The notes under the pieces: generated by a model
What the model saw: the letters and a program-made list of their open reading frames with translations, nothing else
The model's database searches: none
What the model was told of the DNA's origin: nothing
Translations under genes and position numbers: made by a program
Assembly: GCA_958295895.1 (NCBI GenBank)
Contig: CATQHI010000008.1
Location: 55,663 to 119,662, forward strand
DNA from: Saprospiraceae bacterium
GTDB lineage: Bacteria; Bacteroidota; Bacteroidia; Chitinophagales; Saprospiraceae
Length of the DNA: 64,000 nt
Direction: 5' to 3'
Shown: positions 35,453 through 44,497 of the stretch, piece after piece
Layout of the letters: each line of letters begins with the position of its first letter
Position numbering within the stretch: position 1 is the stretch's first letter

Positions 35453-38400
35453 CTAGGTAGTTTCTACTTCCAGGACGGTAGCCCCTACTTCTTCGTCGGC
35501 ACTAAACCGGCCCAGCATACTCCGTACGCCCCGGCGGGTTTTGTACAGCAACCAGATCATGACCGGCACCAGCACCAGGGTAAGGAAGGTGGCGAAGACC
35601 AGACCGTAGATCACCGTCCAGGCCATGGGCCCCCAGATGGCGGTGTTGTCCCCACCGATGAAGAGCCGGCCGTCCCAGTTGGCGATGAAGCTGAAGAAGT
35701 CAAAGTTGAAGCCTACGGCCAGTGGGATCAGTCCGAGCACCGTAGTGATGGCCGTAAGCAGCACCGGACGCAGACGCGTAGCCCCGCCCTCGATGATCGC
35801 ATCGCGAATCTCACTGAGCTCCAGGTCGGCAATCTTATCCAGCCCCTGCTCGTCAACCTTGTCGCGCATGAGTAGCGTGGTGTAGTCGATAAGTACGATG
35901 GCGTTATTGACCACCACCCCGGCCAGCGAGATGATGCCCACGCCGGTAAAGATCACGGAGAAGGTGCCACCGAAGAAGAAGTAGCCCAGCAGTACCCCGA
36001 TGGTCGATAGGATCACCGAAGTGAGAATAATGAAGGGCGAGCTGATGCTATTGAATTGCGCCACGATGATGATGAAGATCAAAAAGAGCGCGAAGACGAA
36101 GGCACCCAGCAGGAAGCCCACATCCTCCTGCTGCTGTTGCTGCTCCCCGGTAAACTCGTAACTGAAGCCCTGCGGAAAGTCGTAGGCCTGGAGCGCAGCA
36201 TCAATTTCGGGGATGATGTCGTTGGCCACGTAGCCGTCCAGGACGTTGGAACTGATGGTAATTACCCGGTCCAGGTCCTTGCGTTTGATGGAGCTGTAGG
36301 TACTGGTGTACTGCACGCTAGCTACCGTACTGATGGGTACCTGAGTGATGCGTCCATTACTCGGATCGCGGAAGGTGATACGCTGGTTGAGCAGGTTTTC
36401 TACGTTGTTGCGGTCGGCCTCGTCCAGGCGGATGTAGATCGGATACTCATCCTCCCCAAGCTTGTACTTGCTGATCTCCCTACCGTACACGGAGGTCCGC
36501 AGGGCACTGGCGATCTGGAAGGTAGAGAGGCCGTAGCGGCGGGCGGCCTCCCGGTTCACCTGCACCAGGAGTTCGGGCTTACCGATCTTGATGTCGGCGC
36601 TAAGCTGCTCGATGCCCGGAATACCCTGGGCGTTGATGTAGTTGGTCACCTGGTCGCCCAGGGTCACCAGCCGGTCGATGTCCTCGCCGCTGATCTCTAG
36701 GTTGATGGGCTTGCCGGTCGCCGGTCCGCTGGCGTTCTGATCTACGCTGACCTTTACGCCGGGCAATCCACGTATGACCTCACGGACTTCTTCCATAACC
36801 TGGCGGGTACTGACCCCGCCACGCTCCCGGTAGGGAACGAAACTGACCGTGATGCGGGATTTATTTGGCGTAAAGCCGGGCTCGGGCGGTGCATTAGGAT
36901 CGGAGGTATTCTCACCGATCTGGGTCAGCACCGCCTCTACCACATTGTCGTAAGGTTTGAGCAAATTCAGGATACGATCCTCCAGCACCTTCGTGGTCTG
37001 GTTGGTGGCCTCGATGTCGGAGCCGAGGGGCAGTTCCACGAAAGCATTAATGTAGAGCGGGTCGGCCTCAGGAAAGAAGACGATCTTGGGCGGAAAGAGC
37101 ACGGTCAGGACCAGCGAGAGCACCAGTAGGCCGATCGTGCCAAAGATCATCGTCTTACTATACCGCAGCGCGAACCCGATAAAGCGGTTGTACTTATACT
37201 CTAGCCAGGGCAGGAAGCGGTCCTGGAACACGAAGGAGGCCGGCCGCATCAGAAAGAAGTAAACCAGCGTGACCAGCGTACTGACCAGCATCAGGTTGAA
37301 CAGCCAGTTGGCGCCCGCCAGTAGACCGAGCAGGCCGACCACCATCAGTCCACCGGCAGTCAGCAAGGTATTACGCACCTTGCGCCGGCGCCCCTTCGGC
37401 GTCTCCGCCCGCTTATCTACCCGCATGAAGCGGCTGGCCAGCACGGGGTTAATGACCAGGGCCACAATCAGCGAGGAGACCAGTACTAGGATCAGCGTAA
37501 TCGGAAAGTACTTCATGAACTCCCCCACAATGCCCGGCCAGATCGCCAGGGGCATGAAGGCAGCCAGCGTCGTAGCCGTAGAGGCAATGATCGGCCAGGC
37601 GACCTCACCCGCCCCGTACTTCGCCGCCCGGTCCGATACCTCCCCCAGCTGCATGTAGCGGTAGATGTTCTCTACAATTACAATACCGTTATCTACCAGT
37701 AGCCCCAGAGCCAGGATTAGCGCGAAGAGCACCACGATGTTCAGGGTCACGCCACTGAGCCAGATCCAGAGGATACCCATTAGCATCGACAGCGGAATGG
37801 CAATCCCCACAAAGAGGGCGTTGCGCAGGCCCAGGAAGAAAAGCAGCACGACCACCACCAGGATCACCCCGGAGATGATGCTGTTCTCCAAGTTATCCAC
37901 CTCGCTGCGGGTGTTGTCCGACTGGTCGTTGAAGTAGGTGATGCTCAGGTCGCCCGGTAACCGACGCTGCACGTCGTCGATCTTAGCAAACAGAGCATCG
38001 GAGGTACTGAGCAGGTTCTCCCCCGAGCGCTTGATGATGTCCAGACTGATCACCGGCAGGCCGTCGGCCCGGGCAATGCTCTTGGGATCCTCGTAGCCGA
38101 AGGTCACGTCGGCCACGTCGCGCAGGTACACCAGGCGCTGGTTCTCGTTCTTGATGATGGTGCCGGCCAGCTCCTCGGCGTCGTTGAATTCACCCACCAC
38201 GCGGATGGCCCGCCGTACCCCATTGTTGATGATTTCACCCCCGGAGAGCGTCAGGTTTTCGCCGGCGATGGCGTTTTCGATGTCCTGGAAGCTTATCTGC
38301 AGCGATTCCATCTTGCGCACGTCGACGGCGATCTCAATCTCGCGCTCCTGTACCCCCTTCAGGTTGACGGCACTCACGCCATCGACCTCCTCCAGCTCGT

Positions 38401-38908
38401 CCTGCATCAGCTCGGCGTAGCGGCGCAGTTCCTCGGGTGGAAAGTCGCCGCTCATGTTGACGGTCACGATGGGGAATTTTGACAGATTGATCTCCTGCAC
38501 CACCGGGTCGGTGTCCAGGTCGGTGGGCAGCTCGGCCTTGGCCAGGTCCACCGCGTCCTTGACCCGGCGCAGGGCGTCGTCGAAGTCCTCGTCGGAATTA
38601 AATTCTACGGTGATGACGCTGAAGTCCTGGATACTGGTCGAGCGGATCACCTTCACCCCGTCCACGCCCTGGAGCTCCTTTTCCAGCGGCCGGGTCACGA
38701 GGCTCTCGATATCGGCGGCCGAGTTACCGAAGTAGGGGGTGTTGATGTACACCTGCGGCAGCTCCACCTCCGGAAATTGCTCCTTGGGCACCTGTTCGTA
38801 GGCGTAGAGCCCAAAGATCAGGATCATGATCGCCAGCAGGAAGACGCTGGTGCCGTTGTCGACCGATAGGTTGGTGAGCCCGAAGGTTCTTTTCTGTGGA
38901 TTAGCCAT
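35453..38908 (-). CDS. RND-family efflux transporter (AcrB/HAE1-like)
   Basis: A 1151-residue inner-membrane antiporter subunit. The N-terminal helix follows NLSVDNGTSVFLLAIM, and the pore domain opens PEVELPQVYINTPYFG. Helices 2-6 include IPLSMLMGILWIWLSG and the LALGLLVDNGIVIVENI helix 4 with its proton-relay Asp. The second half repeats this, with a VVVNNAIVLIDY helix 10. About 50 extra residues with additional hydrophobic segments lie between the halves (around 520-570). It works with the adaptor and TolC proteins encoded upstream. Its start overlaps the adaptor gene by 8 bp. Confidence 0.95.
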   Translation of the reverse strand: MANPQKRTFGLTNLSVDNGTSVFLLAIMILIFGLYAYEQVPKEQFPEVELPQVYINTPYFGNSAADIESLVTRPLEKELQGVDGVKVIRSTSIQDFSVITVEFNSDEDFDDALRRVKDAVDLAKAELPTDLDTDPVVQEINLSKFPIVTVNMSGDFPPEELRRYAELMQDELEEVDGVSAVNLKGVQEREIEIAVDVRKMESLQISFQDIENAIAGENLTLSGGEIINNGVRRAIRVVGEFNDAEELAGTIIKNENQRLVYLRDVADVTFGYEDPKSIARADGLPVISLDIIKRSGENLLSTSDALFAKIDDVQRRLPGDLSITYFNDQSDNTRSEVDNLENSIISGVILVVVVLLFFLGLRNALFVGIAIPLSMLMGILWIWLSGVTLNIVVLFALILALGLLVDNGIVIVENIYRYMQLGEVSDRAAKYGAGEVAWPIIASTATTLAAFMPLAIWPGIVGEFMKYFPITLILVLVSSLIVALVINPVLASRFMRVDKRAETPKGRRRKVRNTLLTAGGLMVVGLLGLLAGANWLFNLMLVSTLVTLVYFFLMRPASFVFQDRFLPWLEYKYNRFIGFALRYSKTMIFGTIGLLVLSLVLTVLFPPKIVFFPEADPLYINAFVELPLGSDIEATNQTTKVLEDRILNLLKPYDNVVEAVLTQIGENTSDPNAPPEPGFTPNKSRITVSFVPYRERGGVSTRQVMEEVREVIRGLPGVKVSVDQNASGPATGKPINLEISGEDIDRLVTLGDQVTNYINAQGIPGIEQLSADIKIGKPELLVQVNREAARRYGLSTFQIASALRTSVYGREISKYKLGEDEYPIYIRLDEADRNNVENLLNQRITFRDPSNGRITQVPISTVASVQYTSTYSSIKRKDLDRVITISSNVLDGYVANDIIPEIDAALQAYDFPQGFSYEFTGEQQQQQEDVGFLLGAFVFALFLIFIIIVAQFNSISSPFIILTSVILSTIGVLLGYFFFGGTFSVIFTGVGIISLAGVVVNNAIVLIDYTTLLMRDKVDEQGLDKIADLELSEIRDAIIEGGATRLRPVLLTAITTVLGLIPLAVGFNFDFFSFIANWDGRLFIGGDNTAIWGPMAWTVIYGLVFATFLTLVLVPVMIWLLYKTRRGVRSMLGRFSADEEVGATVLEVETT

Positions 38909-40085
38909 TGGTCGTGGTGGGTTGTAGGGGTGATTGGCTCAGGGCGATGGGCTGTCCGTCGGTGAGTCCCCGGCCGCCGGTGGTGATGATGCGGTCGCCG
39001 GATTTCAGTCCGCTTTCGATTACGGCCTGGTTATTGTAGCTCGGGCCCGTCTGCACGTAGGTCTTACGGGCCACCAGTTCGCCCTCCTCGTCTTCCTCGG
39101 CCGTGAAGACGTAGCGCTGCCCGTCTACGTCCTGCTGAATCTGGTCCTGGCTTACTACGATCAGGTCGGCGGCCTCGAAGTCCTGCACCTCCACCTCGGC
39201 CAGTAGATTAGCCTTGAGCTGGGCCATGTACTGGCGGGGCACGTCGATCTCTACCTCAAAGGTGCGGTTAGCGCGGTCGACGGTGCGGCCGATCCGGCTG
39301 ATGGGTGCGTCAAACTCCAGGCCCAGGGCCGGAATCCGCACGTGCACCTGCTGACGTAGTTTGACCTTGGTGAGTAGGTCCTCGGGGGCATCGGCTATGA
39401 TGTCCAGGTCGTTGGTGCTGATGATCGACAGGATCGGCGCACCGGGCAGGGCAGCCTCTCCGGTACGCAGCATTACGCTCTCTACCGTGCCGGTCAGAGG
39501 GGCATAGACGTTGCGCTTATTGGCCTGTACGTCGATGGCTTTGATTTGCTGCTGGATGCGCTCGTAATTGTTCTGCGCCTGTAGGTACTGGATCTCGGAG
39601 CCGATGTTTTGTTCCCACAGTTTAGCCTGCCGTTCGTACACTGTTTTAGCCAGACTGGCGGCGGTTTCTAACTCGGCGCGCTGGGTTTCGGTGCCCTCTA
39701 CATCGAGGGTGGCTACGAGTTGTCCCTTCCGGATGGCGTCGCCCTCCTCAAAGTTCATGCGCAGGATGCGGCCGGGTATTTCCGGGGTAGCCATGGCCGT
39801 TTCGGAGGCGCGCACGGTGGCCTGCACCTCGGCGAAGTTGGTGAAGCTGCTGGGTGCGACGGTCTCGTAGGCGACCAGGGTAGCGTTGGGAGCGAAGGTG
39901 GGGTCTATTTCGGCGAGTTTGAGCTCCAGGTCCTCCACCTCCTTGGTCAGGGTGCGCAGTTCGGTGCGGCGGTCCTTGAGGGCTTGCTGTATCTCCTCGG
40001 ACGTCTCCGGCACGGCGTCATCGGGGGCGCGGCCGCAGGTGCAAAGTAGGAGAAGCAGAAAGGAGGCAGATAGGGTACGGTTCAT
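38901..40085 (-). CDS. RND efflux periplasmic adaptor lipoprotein (MFP)
   Basis: A 394-residue adaptor with lipobox-like LLLLCTC (Cys 15/17), a coiled-coil hairpin (about 30-60 and 150-200), a biotinyl-lipoyl-like domain (GRILRMNFEEGDAIRKGQLVATLD), and beta-barrel and membrane-proximal parts (DRANRTFEVEIDVPR, VIESGLKSGDRIITTGGRGL). It links the RND pump to TolC. The CTCGRAP residues after the signal are encoded by a copy of the 17-bp motif. Overlap with the pump gene suggests translational coupling. Confidence 0.93.
   Translation of the reverse strand: MNRTLSASFLLLLLCTCGRAPDDAVPETSEEIQQALKDRRTELRTLTKEVEDLELKLAEIDPTFAPNATLVAYETVAPSSFTNFAEVQATVRASETAMATPEIPGRILRMNFEEGDAIRKGQLVATLDVEGTETQRAELETAASLAKTVYERQAKLWEQNIGSEIQYLQAQNNYERIQQQIKAIDVQANKRNVYAPLTGTVESVMLRTGEAALPGAPILSIISTNDLDIIADAPEDLLTKVKLRQQVHVRIPALGLEFDAPISRIGRTVDRANRTFEVEIDVPRQYMAQLKANLLAEVEVQDFEAADLIVVSQDQIQQDVDGQRYVFTAEEDEEGELVARKTYVQTGPSYNNQAVIESGLKSGDRIITTGGRGLTDGQPIALSQSPLQPTTTNG
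40026..40042 (-). repeat. 17-bp dispersed motif, one mismatch, coding
   Basis: GCACCTGCGGCCGCGCC in sense orientation inside the adaptor gene, encoding the lipoprotein residues TCGRAP. Confidence 0.75.
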
Positions 40086-40117
40086 CGTGGGTGCGGGTTG
40101 CGGGATGGGGAGGTGGG

Positions 40118-41440
40118 CTAGCGGCCGAGGGCGAGGTAGAGGTTTTCTTTGGCAACTAGGGTGTCGTAGAGGGCAGTGAGGTAGTTAGCCTGAGCCTCGT
40201 AGAGCTGCTGCTCGGCCTGTACGGTCTCGATGCTGCTGCCTACCCCTTCCTTGTACTTCACCTGGGTGACGTCGTAGATACGCTGGGCCAGGTCGAGGTT
40301 CTCGCGGTTGTCGTTGAGGCGCTCGCGGGCGGTGTTGAAGGTGCCGCGGGCGTTGAGGACTTCGAGGGCGATGCTGCGGCGCAGGTCATCGCGCTGGTTG
40401 ACGACCTTTTCCTTCGCCAGGCGGGCACGCTGTAGGCGGGCGCTGCGTCCACCGAAGTCGTAGATCGGGATGAAGGCCGATATACCTACCAGCACCGTCG
40501 GGGCCCAGAAACCATCGCTGAGGTTATCGCCCTGGTACTGGTACTGGGCGGCGGCGGTGGCGTCGAGCCGGGGCAGGTAGGCGGCGCGCTGGAGATCGAC
40601 GTTGAGGTCCTGGAGCACGAGCGCCTCGTCCAGTACCCGGAGCTCGCTACGCTGCTGGTAGGGAATATCGGAGGTCAGGGCGGCCTCCTCCACCTCGATC
40701 TCGAGCTGGTCCAAGTCGTCGGCGACCAGTAGTTCCTGGTCCTCGGGGTAGTTGAGGGTGAATTTCAGGGCGCGTAGGGCATTTTCGCGCTGCTGTTCCA
40801 CGTCGGCCCGGTTGGCGCGCAGGTTGCGGAGGCTGAGCTGCAGGCGATCTACATCGAGCTGCTCCACGAAGCCAGCCTCGTACTGGGCCTCGGTCTCGCG
40901 CAGCAGACTCTCGAGGTTGGCAATGTTGCGGTCCAGAATCTGTACGTTGGTTGATAACAGCAGTACGGGGAAGTAGCTCTGGGTCACCTGACTACGGAGC
41001 TGTCGCTGGGCGTCTTCTAGCTGTAGGTTAAAGTAGCTACTACTGGCCTTAGCAGCACGCAGGCCCACGAAGAAGGAGCCGTCGAAGAGCATGGTACTTA
41101 CGCTCGCCCCACCAATAAAACTGTTCTTAAGCTGGAAGGCAATGGAGGTCGGTGCATTCGGATCGCCCATCGCAAAAGCTTCGGGCAGCGGCAGTACGGG
41201 CACTTTAAGGTAGTGGGTAAAGTCAAGGCTGGCATTGAACTGCGGTAGCCCACTACTGAGCTGCTCGCGTACGTTCTGCTCCGCATCGAGGATGTCTACC
41301 CGGGCGTTGCGAATAGTGTTAGAATTAAGCACGGCAAAGTTGACCGCGTCCTCCAGCGAGTAGCTGGCGGTGGTAGCGGTTTCCTGCGCCGTCAGCCCCC
41401 CGTAGAGGAACAAACTAAGTATGAGGAGTGAGATTCGCAT
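40118..41440 (-). CDS. TolC-family outer-membrane efflux channel
   Basis: A 440-residue outer-membrane protein with a signal peptide ending GGLTAQ. It has two OEP repeats (about 25-215 and 230-435) rich in long amphipathic helices: YSLEDAVNFAVLNSNTIRNA, EAQYEAGFVEQLDVDRLQL, and the repeated counterpart VTQVKYKEGVGSSIETVQAE. It forms the exit duct for the RND pump encoded 32 bp downstream. It follows the TetR gene by 11 bp. Confidence 0.94.
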   Translation of the reverse strand: MRISLLILSLFLYGGLTAQETATTASYSLEDAVNFAVLNSNTIRNARVDILDAEQNVREQLSSGLPQFNASLDFTHYLKVPVLPLPEAFAMGDPNAPTSIAFQLKNSFIGGASVSTMLFDGSFFVGLRAAKASSSYFNLQLEDAQRQLRSQVTQSYFPVLLLSTNVQILDRNIANLESLLRETEAQYEAGFVEQLDVDRLQLSLRNLRANRADVEQQRENALRALKFTLNYPEDQELLVADDLDQLEIEVEEAALTSDIPYQQRSELRVLDEALVLQDLNVDLQRAAYLPRLDATAAAQYQYQGDNLSDGFWAPTVLVGISAFIPIYDFGGRSARLQRARLAKEKVVNQRDDLRRSIALEVLNARGTFNTARERLNDNRENLDLAQRIYDVTQVKYKEGVGSSIETVQAEQQLYEAQANYLTALYDTLVAKENLYLALGR

Positions 41441-41451
41441 GGTGCGTATGC

Positions 41452-42075
41452 TTAGGAGAGGTCTTCTTGCTTGAGGTAGTGGTCGAGCCGGTCGCGGCCA
41501 AACTGATTGACGATGCCGTTAAAGTGGTACATACTGTGCTGATGCAGGATATCGGAAAGCGAGCGGTCCTGGGCCGGAAACACCCCCCGATCGATAACCA
41601 TAACCGTCATGCCCACATAGAGATTGGCAATTACCTCGGCATCGAGGTCGTCGCGGTACAACCCTTCCTCCATACCACGTTCCAGGTTGGCTGCCACCCC
41701 CTTGTGAAACTCGTCCTGGTGGGCCTTCACCTGGGTGTGCCAGATGTCGGGATAGTACTTCCGCAGGTCGCGCATGGCCGTAGGAGACACCTTGCGCATT
41801 TCGCGGATGAAGTAACGGCTGTTGCGTAGGAACTCATCAATTGCATCGGCCGCTTCGTGCCGGTTTCCGACCATAATGCATAAATCCTGACGGGTATCTT
41901 CCTCTAGTACCAGCTGCACCAGCTCCTCTTTGTTTTCCACCATCTGGTAGAGCGTCTTCTTCGAAATACCTAGCTCCCGGGCAATGTCATCCATGCTTAC
42001 GCTACGAATGCCAATGCGCATAAAAAGCTCTCCGGCCTTCTCGATTAGCTTCTGTTTTTCCTTGGTGTCGATCAC
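41452..42075 (-). CDS. TetR-family transcription regulator of the efflux operon
   Basis: A 207-residue repressor-type protein. The N-terminal HTH is RIGIRSVSMDDIARELGISKKTLYQMV, and the ligand-binding C-terminal domain is all-helical. Translation starts at GTG 42075, 17 nt from a 24-bp palindrome that is probably its own operator. As the first gene of TetR-TolC-MFP-RND it would autoregulate the whole pump operon. The inducer is unknown. Confidence 0.9.
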   Translation of the reverse strand: MIDTKEKQKLIEKAGELFMRIGIRSVSMDDIARELGISKKTLYQMVENKEELVQLVLEEDTRQDLCIMVGNRHEAADAIDEFLRNSRYFIREMRKVSPTAMRDLRKYYPDIWHTQVKAHQDEFHKGVAANLERGMEEGLYRDDLDAEVIANLYVGMTVMVIDRGVFPAQDRSLSDILHQHSMYHFNGIVNQFGRDRLDHYLKQEDLS

Positions 42076-42092
42076 GCCGCAAAGAACGGGGG

Positions 42093-42116
42093 AAACTTTG
42101 GATAGTTCTAAAGTTT
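42093..42116. promoter_or_regulatory. Palindromic operator candidate for the TetR regulator
   Basis: AAACTTT, GA, four bases, TC and AAAGTTT form a 24-bp palindrome of the size typical for TetR dimers. It lies just upstream of a GTTCTTTG box, four bases before the GTG start. Confidence 0.6.
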
Positions 42117-42204
42117 TTCAGGTTTTTAGTTGTTTGGTTAGTGCGTTGGTGCGTTGAAGGGGATGCTCGCTTCGTTCGTCTTGGTAGTACTTTTCACGTT
42201 CATT

Positions 42205-42221
42205 GCACCTGCGGCCCCGCC
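42205..42221 (+). repeat. 17-bp dispersed motif, exact copy
   Basis: GCACCTGCGGCCCCGCC preceded by TT, 77 bp before the potassium-channel ATG, in sense orientation. Confidence 0.8.
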
Positions 42222-42298
42222 CCACGTCCCGCCTATCACACCTATCACACCTTTAATGTCCGCCACGCAACAATGCAACAACCCAACAACTCACCCCC

Positions 42299-43273
42299 AT
42301 GGACCTCACCGACCTTCGCAATCGCCTCACGCCCGGCTCTCCCGCCGGTGACCCCGCGCAGGAGGGCGACTTTGGTCTGGGAGACAAGGTGGCCCGCCAG
42401 CCCGGTACGCGACTGATTAATGCCGATGGCACCTTCAACGTTACCCGGAGTGGACAGTCACTTTTTGCCCCCTACAAGAACCTGGTAGAAATGAGCTGGC
42501 CGCGCTTTATCGGGCTCACGGTGCTGGTGTATATGGTGTGTAACCTAACCTTCGCGGTAGGCTTTTACCTGATCGGCCCGGAGCAGCTCTCGGGCATCGA
42601 TGGCTGGAGCCCCTTCGATAAGTTTCTCGGGTGCTTTTACTTTAGCGTGCAGACGTTCACGACGGTGGGCTACGGGGTCATCGCGCCGGATTCCGTGGCC
42701 GCCAATGCGCTGGCTGCCCTGCTGGCACTTTTCGGTTGGGTGGCACTGGCCTTGGTAACGGGACTGTTTTTCGCCCGCTTCTCACGCCCGACCCGGATGA
42801 TTCTGTTTTCGGAGAAGGCCATCGTGGCTCCCTTTCGGGATGGAATGCAGAGTCTGCAGTTTCGCATCGTCAACAAGCGCGATACCAGCCTGATCAACGT
42901 GCAGGCACGGGTGGTGCTGACCTGGCTGGAGGAGACGGAACGGGGCCTCAACCGCAAATTTCATCCCCTGGAGCTGGAGCGAGAATTCGTGCCGCTCTTC
43001 CCCCTTAACTGGACGATCGTACACCCCATTACCGCGGAGAGCCCCATGCACGGCTGGACGCGCGACGACTACTGCCGCCGCTACTCCGAGCTGCTGGTGG
43101 CCGTGGATGCCTACGATCAGACCTTCGCCCAGCAGGTGCACATCAACAAGAGCTACACCTACGCGGAGATGGGCTGGAACGTGCGCTTTCGACCCATGTA
43201 CGAGGAGCGCGAGCACCTGACGGAGCTATTCATCGACCGCATCAGCAGTACCGATCCCTGCGAGGAGGAGTAG
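42299..43273 (+). CDS. KirBac-like inward-rectifier potassium channel
   Basis: A 324-residue channel. It has a slide-helix/N-terminal arm, then TM1 (about 68-92). The pore helix with selectivity filter TTVGYG is at 121-126, and TM2 is about 140-163 (ALVTGLFFARFSRP). A cytoplasmic immunoglobulin-like Kir domain fills the rest (FRIVNKRDTSLINVQARVVL, WTIVHPITAESPMHGW). It conducts potassium across the inner membrane. The last 48 bp overlap the convergent phosphorylase gene. A copy of the 17-bp motif precedes it. Confidence 0.93.
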   Translation: MDLTDLRNRLTPGSPAGDPAQEGDFGLGDKVARQPGTRLINADGTFNVTRSGQSLFAPYKNLVEMSWPRFIGLTVLVYMVCNLTFAVGFYLIGPEQLSGIDGWSPFDKFLGCFYFSVQTFTTVGYGVIAPDSVAANALAALLALFGWVALALVTGLFFARFSRPTRMILFSEKAIVAPFRDGMQSLQFRIVNKRDTSLINVQARVVLTWLEETERGLNRKFHPLELEREFVPLFPLNWTIVHPITAESPMHGWTRDDYCRRYSELLVAVDAYDQTFAQQVHINKSYTYAEMGWNVRFRPMYEEREHLTELFIDRISSTDPCEEE

Positions 43274-44125
43274 GCCACGGTCAATGAGCCGCTCGACCGT
43301 AGCGGCGGGCTGCGTGCTGAAGGTTCCCTGTGCCCGGTTAGCTAGTAGGGCCGACAGGGAGGCCGAGCGGTGCCCCAGGGCGGTAGCTAGTGCGTAGATA
43401 CCGGCCGTTTCCATCTCGATGTTGGTGATACGCAGGCCGTCGTGGCGGAACTCCCGCAGCGCCGAGAGTAACTGGGGAGACATTCCGCTGGGCAGACGTA
43501 GACTGCGGCCCTGGGGCGCATAAAAACCGGCGGCCGTGAGGGTGATGCCGCGGGCTAAGTCGGGGATCAGTGACCAATTCAGTAGCGGAAGTCGGGGCCG
43601 GGCAAGCAGGGGAGGCACGGGTAGGTGGGTGCCCGCCCGGTCGAGGTGCTTTACCAGTGCAACCGCCAGTGGGTCGGGCGTATCGGTGGGTGGGTAAAAA
43701 GCTAGGAGGCCGTCCAGTCCTAATGCCGCCTCGGAAAGCAGGAAGCTACCTAGTGGTAGGTCCGGCTGAAATGAGCCACTGGTACCGAGGCGCAGAAAGG
43801 TGAGCGGGGTGAGCTCATCGCGTACCTGCCGGCGGGCCAGGTCGACGTTGAATAGGGCATCGAGTTCGTTGAGGACGATATCGACATTATCCGTACCGAT
43901 GCCGGTAGAGATTACGGTGAGCCGTCGGCCCCCAAGCTCCCCGGTGTGGGTGACAAACTCCCGGGCTTCCACCCGCAATTCGACGTGGTCGAAGCGTCGG
44001 CTCACCTGAGCCACCCGTTCGGGATCACCCACGGTGATGATGGTCTCAGCTACCTGTCCGGGCAGCAAATCGAGGTGGTAAACGGCGCCGTTGGGTCGGA
44101 GGATGAGTTCCGAGGCCGGGATCAC
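43226..44125 (-). CDS. Nucleoside phosphorylase (uridine phosphorylase-like)
   Basis: A 299-residue enzyme of the PNP/UDP family. It has ITVGDPERVAQVSRRFD with the phosphate site, ISTGIGTDNVDIVLNELDAL, FLRLGTSGSFQPDLPLG, and the ribose/base motif IEMETAGIYALATALGH. It splits nucleosides with phosphate. Family homologues usually use uridine, but specificity is not certain. It overlaps ytxJ by 4 bp (ATGA) and the potassium-channel gene by 48 bp on the opposite strand. Confidence 0.9.
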   Translation of the reverse strand: MIPASELILRPNGAVYHLDLLPGQVAETIITVGDPERVAQVSRRFDHVELRVEAREFVTHTGELGGRRLTVISTGIGTDNVDIVLNELDALFNVDLARRQVRDELTPLTFLRLGTSGSFQPDLPLGSFLLSEAALGLDGLLAFYPPTDTPDPLAVALVKHLDRAGTHLPVPPLLARPRLPLLNWSLIPDLARGITLTAAGFYAPQGRSLRLPSGMSPQLLSALREFRHDGLRITNIEMETAGIYALATALGHRSASLSALLANRAQGTFSTQPAATVERLIDRGLLLLAGIGTADAVDE

Positions 44126-44460
44126 GCCGCCTGGCTCAACTGGCTTACCTCCTGCTTGAGGGTGTCTTCCTGGATATCGCCGCGCCAGTAGTCGCTGACG
44201 GCCTCCCCCTTACTGACCACGATGGCCTGGGGACTCTTGTGCTCCACGCCGAGCCGCTCGGCAATCTCGGTGGAGAGCTCCCTGGCGTACTGGATGACGA
44301 TGCCGTAGATCTCCAGGTCGTGCTTGGCCTCCGAGATTTGCACCTGCGCCCGCGCCGAGAAGGGGCAGCTGTTGCTGTGCTTGAAGATGACGATGGGTTG
44401 ATCCTGGGAGGCGGCCAGGGCGGCGTCCAGATCGGCGGAGGTGGTCATGGTGTGGAACAT
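44122..44460 (-). CDS. ytxJ: YtxJ-like bacillithiol-system redox protein
   Basis: A 112-residue thioredoxin-like protein of the DUF2847 family with the FKHSNSCPFSARA motif holding a single active-site Cys, and KSPQAIVV for the cis-Pro region. The family is thought to act as a monothiol bacilliredoxin. Translation probably continues into the phosphorylase gene through a 4-bp overlap. Together with the YfiT-like gene at 49.5 kb it suggests that this organism uses bacillithiol. Confidence 0.85.
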   Translation of the reverse strand: MFHTMTTSADLDAALAASQDQPIVIFKHSNSCPFSARAQVQISEAKHDLEIYGIVIQYARELSTEIAERLGVEHKSPQAIVVSKGEAVSDYWRGDIQEDTLKQEVSQLSQAA

Positions 44461-44497
44461 GCCGGGGTAACGCCGCCTACCGGAGTCGGTTCGTTTC

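Noticed and set aside
36056..36700. Plus-strand ORF of 214 codons within the RND pump gene
   Set aside because: It is antisense to a well-conserved RND transporter.
44340..44356. A further match to the 17-bp motif in ytxJ
   Set aside because: Two mismatches, inside an Ala-Gln-Val codon run in a GC-rich gene; not distinguishable from chance.
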